From an uncultured Streptococcus sp. (GTDB taxonomy: Bacteria > Bacillota > Bacilli > Lactobacillales > Aerococcaceae), in contig CAJZJY010000043.1 of the NCBI GenBank assembly GCA_916050055.1, positions 1 through 8,831 on the forward strand: a stretch of 8,831 nucleotides of DNA, written 5' to 3'. The notes beneath the pieces were generated by a model that worked only from the letters and a program-made list of their open reading frames with translations, did no database searches and had not been told where the DNA came from. How positions within the stretch are numbered: position 1 is the stretch's first letter; each line of letters opens with the position of its first letter. The translations under genes and the position numbers were made by a program. Below, piece after piece: positions 1 through 8,116 of this stretch.

Positions 1-35
1 TGTGACTGGAGTTCAGACGTGTGCTCTTCCGATCT
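1..35 (+). other. Illumina adapter contamination (artefact)
   Basis: Bases 2-35 match, from memory, the complete 34-base Illumina multiplexing Read 2 primer/adapter, which begins GTGACTGGAGTTCAG and ends GCTCTTCCGATCT. Base 1 would be the last base of the index. The adapter reads toward the insert, so genomic sequence begins at base 36. This is not biological sequence. It marks the true left end of an assembled contig whose reads were not fully trimmed. Any open reading frame reaching into bases 1-35 is spurious. Confidence 0.97.
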
Positions 36-70
36 AGTTGTGCCATTATTTTTCTAACTATTTCCAAAGA

Positions 71-688
71 TTATTCTTCATCGTCTTCTTCGTCGAAGTC
101 TTTATCTAAATCTTCGTCATCAATGATAATTAAATCTTCTTCTACACTTGTTTCGTCGACTAAGTCTTCGTCAGCACCTAGTTCGTTTAAGTCAGAGCGG
201 TAAGCATCAATTTCGTCTTCTTCATCTACATCGTCTTCAAGATCTACATCGATATCGTCGTCTAAGTCATCGCTATCAAGCTCTTCATCATCGATAAGCT
301 CTTCATCTTCTGGATCATCATCGTTGTAATCGATAAGATCGTCACTGCCGAACGCGTTAACTTTCTTACGTTTCTTACGAGGTTTCTTCACTTCTTCGTC
401 TTCCATAGATGTTGCAATTTCTTCATCGATAGAATCGATTGGATACCATGCACGTAATCCCCAACGGTTATCTCCAAGTGAGATAAAGCTTCCGTCGATG
501 TTTAAGTCTGTATAAAAGCGAGTCATACGTGATTCTAACGCTTCGTCACTTAATTCCATGTATTCTTGAATTTCTACTAATAATTGGTTGAAATCTAAAA
601 CTTCATTCTTAGCTTCTAAAATAGCATGCGCTACTTCGACCATTGATAATTCGTTTTTATTAATGCCATCGAGTTTCTTTAATTCCAA
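71..688 (-). CDS. rpoE: DNA-directed RNA polymerase subunit delta
   Basis: RpoE (delta) is an accessory subunit of Gram-positive RNA polymerase. In Bacillus it speeds enzyme recycling, lowers non-specific nucleic-acid binding and tunes promoter response to the initiating nucleotide. The 205-residue product has the family's two parts. Residues about 13-85 form the folded HARE-HTH domain, with the characteristic stretches ELSMVEVAHAILE and FYTDLNIDGSF and the aromatic end WGLRAWYP. A basic patch follows (KKPRKKRKK, about 101-109), like the lysine tract of Bacillus delta. From about 116 to the end the chain is almost entirely Asp/Glu and presumably disordered. The start codon is TTG; a purine-rich site (AAAGGAAG) lies about 9 bases upstream, and the MELKK opening fits homologues. 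The next gene in many relatives is pyrG, but the contig ends 35 bases after the stop, so this cannot be tested. Confidence 0.96.
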   Translation of the reverse strand: MELKKLDGINKNELSMVEVAHAILEAKNEVLDFNQLLVEIQEYMELSDEALESRMTRFYTDLNIDGSFISLGDNRWGLRAWYPIDSIDEEIATSMEDEEVKKPRKKRKKVNAFGSDDLIDYNDDDPEDEELIDDEELDSDDLDDDIDVDLEDDVDEEDEIDAYRSDLNELGADEDLVDETSVEEDLIIIDDEDLDKDFDEEDDEE

Positions 689-720
689 TGGTTACACTTC
701 CTTTCCTGTTCATCCTAAAC

Positions 721-749
721 AGTATAGCACAGATTCTTCATATTGTGCT
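721..749 (-). promoter_or_regulatory. Probable rpoE promoter with extended -10
   Basis: On the minus strand the -10 hexamer TATACT (721-726) is preceded by TGC (727-729), giving an extended -10 element. A weak -35 (AGCACA, 744-749) lies 17 bases upstream. Transcription would start near 714, giving a leader of about 25 bases before the TTG start of rpoE. The extended -10 may compensate for the poor -35. It sits in the 77-base gap after the DUF1934 gene, so rpoE can be expressed separately from it. The assignment rests on consensus matching only. Confidence 0.5.
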
Positions 750-750
750 A
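725..750. repeat. Perfect 7-bp inverted repeat over the rpoE promoter
   Basis: TAGCACA at 725-731 is the exact reverse complement of TGTGCTA at 744-750, with a 12-base spacer. The two arms coincide with the upstream edge of the -10 and with the -35 of the predicted rpoE promoter. This is the geometry of an operator for a dimeric regulator. It could also form a 7-bp RNA hairpin at the end of the DUF1934 transcript, but no run of U follows, so a terminator is less likely. Confidence 0.5.
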
Positions 751-765
751 CTTTAGAGAGATTTT

Positions 766-1185
766 TTATGCATTTTCTCCTACTTGTAAATGGAACGTCA
801 CCAGCGAGCTTGTAATCAGCTGCCTTTGTTGGAATAACTGATATTCCAGAACCACTAGCATGGTTTCTTCCGTTTCTTCCACGTGTAGTTGTTTTGTCTG
901 AATATCAAAATGCATTTGACGACCGGCACCTAATTCATAGATTCCTTTCGTCGCCTTTGTTTTATTGAATTCCATTTTACTACGCGCTTCACCTTGACGA
1001 TGAAGTGTCACATGCGGCACTTCCCCTGTTGTATCGACTTCGACTTTCACACGCGTATTCGTCTCATCCTCCACATAACTAAGCACAAAACCAGAGTCTT
1101 TGCGAAGACGCGTCGCATCCGCTAGCATCCGCTGCTTCATCGTTTCTCCGCCTTGACTCAAAACCGTTTCAATCGTTAACTTCAC
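766..1185 (-). CDS. DUF1934 (YwiB-like) beta-barrel protein
   Basis: The 139-residue product resembles the DUF1934/YwiB family, small cytoplasmic proteins of Firmicutes with a calycin-like beta-barrel fold and no established function. The sequence shows alternating hydrophobic strands suited to a barrel (FVLSYVEDE, VKVEVDTTGEV, MLVVLEYQLF, LVTFHLQVG) and the stretch ARSKMEFNKTKATKGIYEL in mid-protein, which looks like the family's conserved part. It has no signal peptide or membrane segment. The start is GTG, 7 bases after a purine run (AGAGGGGG) on the minus strand, and the MKLTIETV opening fits. In many relatives this gene is next to argS; here rpoE follows directly after 77 bases. The upstream 506-base gap suggests it begins its own transcription unit, although I found no convincing promoter there. 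The family call is by recollection of sequence style, so it is moderately sure. Confidence 0.8.
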   Translation of the reverse strand: MKLTIETVLSQGGETMKQRMLADATRLRKDSGFVLSYVEDETNTRVKVEVDTTGEVPHVTLHRQGEARSKMEFNKTKATKGIYELGAGRQMHFDIQTKQLHVEETEETMLVVLEYQLFQQRQLITSSLVTFHLQVGENA

Positions 1186-1221
1186 ATTCCATCCCCCTCT
1201 CGACTCTTTCCTTCTCCCTTT

Positions 1222-1319
1222 CTGGATTTTTAGCGGGCAAGCAAACTCCGCGCTCTAGCCCCTATTCCAAAAAGGTTCGTAAATTCAAAAAAGTCTTTGA
1301 TAGCGAAGAATTCTTAGGA
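1222..1319 (+). repeat. Direct repeat, copy A
   Basis: This copy of an imperfect repeat of about 100 bases aligns with 1413-1513 at an offset of 191-194 bases. Two blocks are identical: a 15-base block (GGGCAAGCAAACTCC, 1235-1249) and a 20-base block starting AATTCAAAAAAG (1282-1301). The sequence between the blocks has diverged by many substitutions. Its right end (TTTGATAGCGAAGAATTCTTAGGA-like, 1296-1319) resembles both arms of the inverted repeat at 1490-1677, so it may be a decayed element end. Confidence 0.75.
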
Positions 1320-1412
1320 ACTTTTTGGGGCGGGAGAACCTTACAAATTCTAACGTAGTGTTTTGTAAACAAACTACAACGCACCCAACCTCATTCTTCT
1401 CCATCCAACTTT

Positions 1413-1513
1413 CTTTGAATTTTTAAGGGGCAAGCAAACTCCTCGTTGCAACCCTCAATCTTAAAAAGATTTGCGAATTCAAAAAAGTCTTTGATGGTGG
1501 AGAAATTTTCGGA
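1413..1513 (+). repeat. Direct repeat, copy B
   Basis: This is the second copy of the repeat seen at 1222-1319. The identical blocks are at 1428-1442 and 1476-1495. On the minus strand (the direction of transcription) it can form a 6-bp stem AATCTT/AAGATT with a 3-base loop, then a GGG...CCC stem enclosing GCAA/TTGC. In copy A the corresponding outer stem is GGGC/GCCC with AGC/GCT inside, so pairing may be kept while bases change. The right end of copy B is also the left arm of the long inverted repeat. Confidence 0.75.
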
Positions 1514-1677
1514 TTCTATAGTAGCAGTAATAGGAAAAGCATTAAAACGAATAAGGGGGAGTTAGGAATTTATTTCCTTACTCCCCCTTTGAGGCTTTAA
1601 AGGCGAGAGACTTCGGCTCGAGCCGCTGCCCTATTACAGCTACTATGAAGACATCCGAAAATTTCGAAGCCATCAAA
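1490..1677. repeat. Nested long inverted repeat, MITE-like or structured RNA
   Basis: The two ends pair over about 45 bases. Bases 1490-1497 pair with 1670-1677 (8 bp). Bases 1502-1513 pair with 1654-1665 (12 bp, perfect). Bases 1518-1534 pair with 1630-1646 (17 bp, one mismatch). Inside the arms lie a second strong hairpin (1553-1589) and a perfect 12-base palindrome, CGGCTCGAGCCG (1614-1625). There is no open reading frame and no obvious target-site duplication. The form suits a small non-autonomous mobile element, an intergenic repeat family comparable in style to streptococcal BOX elements, or a folded RNA following gatB. The family itself is not recognised. Confidence 0.65.
1553..1589 (-). 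terminator. Strong hairpin, possible gatCAB terminator
   Basis: Bases 1553-1568 pair with 1574-1589 in a 16-bp stem with one mismatch (1563/1579) and a 5-base loop. On the minus strand it lies about 100 bases after the gatB stop. The stem contains a G5/C5 core and is flanked by a run of A before it, but the following tract (ATTCGTTTT) is only partly U-rich. The plus-strand direction has no U tract at all. It is therefore plausible as a gatCAB terminator but not classical, and it also forms the core of the inverted repeat at 1490-1677. Confidence 0.45.
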
Positions 1678-1691
1678 TATATTTATTTTTT

Positions 1692-3122
1692 TTAGTATTT
1701 CGCTAACTCTTGTTGTAATAGTTGGTTTACAACGCCAGGGTTTGCTTTCCCTTTCGTTTGCTTCATAATTTGCCCAACTAAGAATCCAACAGCACGGTCT
1801 TTACCATTCTTGAAATCTTCAATCGACTGCGCATTGTTCGCCAACACATCTTGAATAATCGGTAATAACTGAGCAGGATCACTCAATTGAATCATACCGT
1901 GTTTTTCAACAACGCCTTTTGCCGTTCCGCCTTCTTCTGCTAATAACAAGAAGACTTTCTTTGCTAATTTCGAACTGATGGTTCCGTCCGCAATTAATTG
2001 AATCATTTCTGCTAAGCTTTCTGGCGTTAACTTCAAGTCTTTCAATTCTAATTTCTTGCTGTTCATGTGCGCTGAAATGTCACCCATTAACCAGTTTGAC
2101 GCTTGTTTAGGGTCAGCACCAGCAGCAACTGTTGCATCGAAGAAATCAGACATTTCTTTTGTTAATGTTAATACCATTGCATCGTATTCTGGTAAGCCAA
2201 ATTCGCTCACATAACGTTCACGACGTTTGCTTGGCATTTCAGGAATTGACGCACGAACTTCTTCAATCCATTCATTTGAGATTTGGAAGTTTGGTAGGTC
2301 TGGTTCTGGGAAGTAACGGTAGTCACTTGAACCTTCTTTAACACGCATTAAGATCGTTTGACCCGTCGCATCATCAAAACGACGTGTTTCTTGTAGGATT
2401 TCTCCTCCATTACGTAGAACGTTTGCTTGACGAACTTCTTCGAACGCTAACCCTTTACGGACGTTGTTAAATGAGTTTAAGTTTTTCAACTCTGTTTTTG
2501 TACCGAATTTTTCTTGACCATAAGGACGAATTGAAATGTTCGCGTCACAACGCATTGAACCTTCTTCCATCTTCACGTCAGAAACACCTGTAAACATGAT
2601 AATTTGACGAAGTGCTTCAAGGTACGCATACGCTTCTTCAGGAGAACGCATATCTGCTTCTGATACGATTTCAATCAGTGGAGTTCCTTGACGGTTTAAG
2701 TCCACATAAGAGAATCCGTCTGTTCCGTGCGTGTTTTTACCCGCATCTTCTTCAAGGTGAACACGTTCAATACGAATACGTTTTGTTTGTCCTTCTACTT
2801 CGATATCAATCCAGCCATCATGACCGATTGGGTAATCGAATTGAGAAATTTGGTACGCTTTTGGATTATCAGGATAGAAATAATTTTTGCGGTCGAATTT
2901 TGTATCTTGAGAAATCGTACAGTTCAACGCAAGAGCTGCACGCATCCCGAATTCTAACGCACGTTTATTCACGACAGGAAGCACCCCTGGATATCCCCAG
3001 TCGATCACGTTTGTATTTGTATTTGGTTCCGCACCGAAATGCGCTGGTGATGGAGAGAACATTTTTGAATCAGTTTTTAATTCAACGTGGCACTCTAAAC
3101 CAATAATTGTTTCAAAGTTCAT
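1692..3122 (-). CDS. gatB: Asp/Glu-tRNA(Asn/Gln) amidotransferase subunit B
   Basis: GatB is the tRNA-binding and kinase subunit of the GatCAB amidotransferase. It phosphorylates the Glu or Asp carried on misacylated tRNA and accepts ammonia channelled from GatA, giving Gln-tRNA(Gln) or Asn-tRNA(Asn). The 476-residue length is normal for the family. The N-terminus ([14 protein letters not shown]) is the family signature, followed by the catalytic cradle to about residue 290, including [22 protein letters not shown] and [14 protein letters not shown] helical tail domain of the YqeY type covers about 328-475 and ends in the [12 protein letters not shown] motif that contacts tRNA. The start ATG follows a near-perfect Shine-Dalgarno (AAGGAGGA) that overlaps the gatA stop. 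It is the third gene of the gatCAB operon, and no frameshift is seen. Confidence 0.98.
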   Translation of the reverse strand: MNFETIIGLECHVELKTDSKMFSPSPAHFGAEPNTNTNVIDWGYPGVLPVVNKRALEFGMRAALALNCTISQDTKFDRKNYFYPDNPKAYQISQFDYPIGHDGWIDIEVEGQTKRIRIERVHLEEDAGKNTHGTDGFSYVDLNRQGTPLIEIVSEADMRSPEEAYAYLEALRQIIMFTGVSDVKMEEGSMRCDANISIRPYGQEKFGTKTELKNLNSFNNVRKGLAFEEVRQANVLRNGGEILQETRRFDDATGQTILMRVKEGSSDYRYFPEPDLPNFQISNEWIEEVRASIPEMPSKRRERYVSEFGLPEYDAMVLTLTKEMSDFFDATVAAGADPKQASNWLMGDISAHMNSKKLELKDLKLTPESLAEMIQLIADGTISSKLAKKVFLLLAEEGGTAKGVVEKHGMIQLSDPAQLLPIIQDVLANNAQSIEDFKNGKDRAVGFLVGQIMKQTKGKANPGVVNQLLQQELAKY

Positions 3123-3136
3123 GTGATTGTTCCTCC

Positions 3137-4594
3137 TTATAATTGTGGGCGGCGTAAGTAGTAATCATTTGCTTGTTCAAATGCATACGCTGCTTGGTAA
3201 ATCGTTTTTTCTTGGAAGTAATTTCCGATTAATTGAATTCCGACTGGTAATCCTTCGCTTGTGAAGCCAGCAGGAACTGAAATTGCTGGTAGCCCAGCTA
3301 AGTTTACAGGAACTGTTAATAAGTCCGCCATGTACATTGCGATTGGGTCGTCACTGTGTGCGCCTAATCCAAATGCAGCAGAAGTTGTTACAGGCCCTAA
3401 GATTAAATCATAGTTTTCAAATACTTTTGCAAAGTCTTGTTTGATTAATGTACGTACTTGACCCGCTTTCTTGAAGTAAGCATCGTAATAACCAGAACTT
3501 AAGCTGAATGTTCCAAGCATGATACGACGTTTTACTTCCATTCCGAACCCTTCAGAACGGCTCTTCACGTATAAATCTTCTAATGTTTCTGCTTCTGTTG
3601 AACGGTGACCGTAACGGATTCCGTCGAAACGTTGTAAGTTCGAAGATGCTTCAGATGAAGCGATGATATAGTACGCTGGAATACCGTATTTAGAGTGAGG
3701 AAGGCTCACTTCTTCAACGATAGCGCCCATTTCGCGGTATTGGTCAGCTGCTTTAAGAACAGCTGCTTGAACCTGTGCGTCCACACCTTCTGCAAAATAT
3801 TCTTTTGGCAACGCGATACGCATGCCTTTGATGTCACCTGTTAATCCTTTATGGTAAGCAGGCACTTCTTGTGGCACACTTGTTGAATCGCGGTGATCAT
3901 ATCCAGAAATCGCGCTTAATACTAAGGCGTTATCTTGAACGGTACGTGTAAATGGTCCGATTTGGTCTAAGCTTGACGCAAAGGCAATCAAACCGTAACG
4001 AGAAATACGACCATATGTTGGTTTCATCCCAACAATCCCTGTGAAACTTGCAGGTTGGCGGATAGAACCACCTGTATCAGAACCTAGAGACGCTAGTACT
4101 TCGCCTGAAGCAACCGCCGCGGCAGAACCACCTGAAGATCCACCAGGCACTTTTGTTAAGTCCCACGGATTTTTTGTTTTCTTGAAGTAAGAAGTTTCTG
4201 TTGAACCACCCATGGCAAATTCGTCCATGTTTAGTTTCCCAACGTTCACCGCACCTTCTGCTTTTAATAATTCCATTACGTGCGCGTCGTAAATTGGGTT
4301 GAAGTCTTCTAACATACGGCTTGAAGCAGTTGTTAAAAGATCGCGAGTGACGATATTGTCTTTAATCCCGATTGGAAGACCTTGAAGAGAAGCTTCTTCG
4401 CCGTAGCCTTTTTCGTCAACAGCGGCTGCTTGTTGCAGTGCTTCTTCTTCGTTTAAGGTCACGAACGCTTCAACTTTAGGTTCCAAAGCATGGATACGTT
4501 CGAATGTTTCTTTTGTTAATTCCACAGAAGTGAATTCTTTATTACAAAGGCCTTCGTGAAGCTCAACTAATGTTTTGTTTTCAATAATACTCAT
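3137..4594 (-). CDS. gatA: Asp/Glu-tRNA(Asn/Gln) amidotransferase subunit A
   Basis: GatA is the glutaminase subunit of GatCAB. It hydrolyses glutamine and feeds ammonia to GatB. The protein has 485 residues, the usual length, and belongs to the amidase-signature family. The Ser-cisSer-Lys triad is intact: Lys78 in GLPIGIKDN, Ser153 in the [11 protein letters not shown] stretch, and Ser177 in [11 protein letters not shown]. Each is one position lower than in Staphylococcus aureus GatA (79, 154, 178), so the enzyme should be active. The ATG start overlaps the gatC stop in an ATGA (4 bases), implying translational coupling, and a strong GAGGAGG site lies just upstream inside gatC. Presence of GatCAB implies that this organism makes Gln-tRNA, and possibly Asn-tRNA, by the indirect route. 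Confidence 0.98.
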   Translation of the reverse strand: MSIIENKTLVELHEGLCNKEFTSVELTKETFERIHALEPKVEAFVTLNEEEALQQAAAVDEKGYGEEASLQGLPIGIKDNIVTRDLLTTASSRMLEDFNPIYDAHVMELLKAEGAVNVGKLNMDEFAMGGSTETSYFKKTKNPWDLTKVPGGSSGGSAAAVASGEVLASLGSDTGGSIRQPASFTGIVGMKPTYGRISRYGLIAFASSLDQIGPFTRTVQDNALVLSAISGYDHRDSTSVPQEVPAYHKGLTGDIKGMRIALPKEYFAEGVDAQVQAAVLKAADQYREMGAIVEEVSLPHSKYGIPAYYIIASSEASSNLQRFDGIRYGHRSTEAETLEDLYVKSRSEGFGMEVKRRIMLGTFSLSSGYYDAYFKKAGQVRTLIKQDFAKVFENYDLILGPVTTSAAFGLGAHSDDPIAMYMADLLTVPVNLAGLPAISVPAGFTSEGLPVGIQLIGNYFQEKTIYQAAYAFEQANDYYLRRPQL

Positions 4595-4899
4595 GCTTCA
4601 CCCTCCTCGTTTTCACCCATGATCGCAGGTACTTGAATAAATCCATCTTCGCTTGTTTTTACATTACGCATTAACAAGTCGCGGTCTGTTCCTTTTTCAG
4701 CAACGTCTTCACGCATCACATTTACTAATGGATATCCGTGAGTTGTGACAGGCACACCCGTTGTATCTACTTCGTTTAATTGTTCCACCATATCAATGAT
4801 ATCGCTCATTTGTTCTGTAAAATGAAGGATTTCATTGTCGGCAAAAGTTAGCTTTGCAAGTTTGGCAACGTGTCTAACTTCTTTTTCCTCAATGGCCAT
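4591..4899 (-). CDS. gatC: Asp/Glu-tRNA(Asn/Gln) amidotransferase subunit C
   Basis: GatC is the small subunit that wraps around the GatA-GatB interface and stabilises the amidotransferase. The 102-residue protein is of normal size and shows the family pattern: an N-terminal helical part with [12 protein letters not shown], the middle stretch [14 protein letters not shown], and a C-terminal part with MREDVAEKG and a FIQVPAIM end where it meets the partner subunits. The ATG is preceded by GCGAGGA at 6 bases spacing. It is the first gene of the operon, directly behind the promoter at 4934-4962, and its stop overlaps the gatA start. Confidence 0.97.
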   Translation of the reverse strand: MAIEEKEVRHVAKLAKLTFADNEILHFTEQMSDIIDMVEQLNEVDTTGVPVTTHGYPLVNVMREDVAEKGTDRDLLMRNVKTSEDGFIQVPAIMGENEEGEA

Positions 4900-4933
4900 G
4901 TTTTTTCCTCGCTTTCAAAATCAATACTTTTCT

Positions 4934-4962
4934 ATTTTAAAAGGCACTTGGGCCTCCGTCAA
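4934..4962 (-). promoter_or_regulatory. Sigma-A type promoter of gatCAB
   Basis: On the minus strand TTGACG (4957-4962, 5 of 6 to the consensus -35) is followed after exactly 17 bases by TAAAAT (4934-4939, 5 of 6 to the -10). The predicted start near 4927 gives a short leader of about 28 bases containing the gatC ribosome site. It occupies the only sizeable gap of the pcrA-gatB block. The spacer also contains AGGC/GCCT followed by TTTT, a short stem too weak to count firmly as a camS terminator. Confidence 0.75.
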
Positions 4963-4964
4963 TG

Positions 4965-6092
4965 TTAATCAAAGATATGGTATGTGAAGACGCCTTGTGA
5001 CATATCTTGTAATAAGAATGCCTCCACTCCATTAATCGAACTAATACGAACTTCGACCGGCGTTGTTTTCGGTAAGTATTTATTCGCAACATCCGTCACG
5101 TGCTGTGCTAAAGCGATAATTTCTGATTCACCATAGAATTGCGTCATGATATTCACGACCATCTTCTTAGCTACATTATCTTGATACATCACGCGAGCCG
5201 TTACCCCTGAGAGGTTCGGGAAGAAGTTTTGCACTTCTGTTCTGAAGTTTTCAAATGCTGTTGACTCTTCTGTCGCAGATTCGTTCACTAATGGAAGCAC
5301 AACTACTTTTTGGTTCACTTTTGACCAGTTTGTAATTTCAGTTCCCTCTACTGAAGTGGCTTCAAGAACGTATACCCCGCCACCGATATCATCTTTAGAC
5401 GTTTGGCGGAACACGCCGAAGACGATTGGCACAGCCTTCAATGCATCGTTTTGACGAAGTCTTGTTAGGATAGTATTTGCGATGGCTTTTGCTTGTTCGA
5501 TCATCGCTTCGTTTGAGATTTCTGTTTCAGCGTCTTTACCGTCGTTCGTGTAGTAATCCACGCTATTCATCGCAATCCCGATACTAATTCCACCTAATTC
5601 AAAGTTGTTTTCCGTTTGAATCATGTAGTCTTGTTCGAGAATCTGCGCTAAATAAATTGGCGCACGTCCTGTTGGAGATGTATCTCCATTATCAGCAGGA
5701 TTTAACCCGTCTGGATTTTTATCACTCTTACGCGCAATCCATTTAGCCGTTGTTTCCGCATCGATGATTTGCCCTTCTCTGAAGAAGTATTGGTTCGTTG
5801 GGAACACGCTTCTTGAAAGGTCAATCAATCCTGTTTCAAAGTTCTTCAAGTTAAATCCTGTGTTTAAGCTTAAAGTAGCTCCACGGTTTTGGCTCACTTC
5901 ATACTTTCCATTTGTAATGAGCGCGCGATAAAAATTATTCGATAATTGATTTGTTGTTGATTGTACTACTTTTGTATTGGAATCTTTATTGGTATTCGTG
6001 CTTGATTGATTTGCTCTTGTAACATCCGCACAGGCAGCGAGCGAAATCACACTGGCTAATCCGAGTAATCCCAATCGTAATGTTTTTCTCAT
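4965..6092 (-). CDS. camS: CamS-family sex pheromone lipoprotein
   Basis: CamS proteins are surface lipoproteins of Enterococcus, Staphylococcus and relatives. In E. faecalis the cleaved signal peptide yields the cAM373 mating pheromone; the role of the mature protein is not settled. The 375-residue product begins with a lipoprotein signal: basic MRKTLR, a hydrophobic core, and the lipobox LAAC with the lipidated cysteine at residue 21. A Ser/Thr/Asn-rich tether (about 22-50) follows, then a globular domain of CamS type, including GRAPIYLAQILEQDYMI and a C-terminal VRISSINGVEAFLLQDM. The ATG lies 6 bases after AGAAAGGA and 12 bases after the ligA stop, so it is very likely co-transcribed with pcrA and ligA. 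The gene order pcrA-ligA-camS supports the call. Confidence 0.93.
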   Translation of the reverse strand: MRKTLRLGLLGLASVISLAACADVTRANQSSTNTNKDSNTKVVQSTTNQLSNNFYRALITNGKYEVSQNRGATLSLNTGFNLKNFETGLIDLSRSVFPTNQYFFREGQIIDAETTAKWIARKSDKNPDGLNPADNGDTSPTGRAPIYLAQILEQDYMIQTENNFELGGISIGIAMNSVDYYTNDGKDAETEISNEAMIEQAKAIANTILTRLRQNDALKAVPIVFGVFRQTSKDDIGGGVYVLEATSVEGTEITNWSKVNQKVVVLPLVNESATEESTAFENFRTEVQNFFPNLSGVTARVMYQDNVAKKMVVNIMTQFYGESEIIALAQHVTDVANKYLPKTTPVEVRISSINGVEAFLLQDMSQGVFTYHIFD

Positions 6093-6104
6093 GTGACATC
6101 CTTT

Positions 6105-8114
<2,010 letters not shown>

Positions 8115-8116
<2 letters not shown>

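Larger units (their letters stand above)
1186..1691. other. 506-base gene-free, repeat-rich spacer
   Basis: No credible gene lies between gatB and the DUF1934 gene in any of the six frames. The stretch holds two imperfect direct repeats (1222-1319 and 1413-1513), a long nested inverted repeat (1490-1677) and a central terminator-like hairpin (1553-1589). The part between the direct repeats (1320-1412) has only a weak 5-bp stem at 1355-1377. No tRNA, T-box motif or clear sigma-A promoter could be seen on either strand. This is much longer than the other gaps in the window, which are all under 80 bases. Confidence 0.85.

Noticed and set aside
36..70. Possible start of a further minus-strand gene (ATGGCACAAC near base 46) after rpoE
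   Set aside because: Only three codons remain before the adapter, no good ribosome site precedes it, and it does not resemble the start of pyrG, the usual neighbour.
21..203. Plus-strand open frame of 60 codons, rich in Ser and Lys
   Set aside because: It starts inside the sequencing adapter and runs antisense to the acidic tail of rpoE. Its Ser runs are the complement of Asp/Glu codons.
1345..1385. Promoter for the DUF1934 gene (TAGAAT as -10)
   Set aside because: No acceptable -35 occurs at 16-18 bases upstream, so the match is not better than chance.
1222..1513. CRISPR array
   Set aside because: There are only two diverged copies of about 100 bases with no regular short repeat-spacer pattern.
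1186..1691. T-box or other riboswitch leader ahead of the DUF1934 gene
   Set aside because: No T-box consensus was found, and the strong hairpins lie about 300 bases or more from the gene start, nearer to gatB.
2612..3106. Plus-strand open frame of 164 codons within gatB
   Set aside because: It lies fully antisense to a well-conserved gene, has no ribosome site and no recognisable protein features.
4934..4956. Intrinsic terminator of camS (AGGC/GCCT followed by TTTT)
   Set aside because: The stem is only 4 bp and overlaps a much better match to a promoter spacer and -10.
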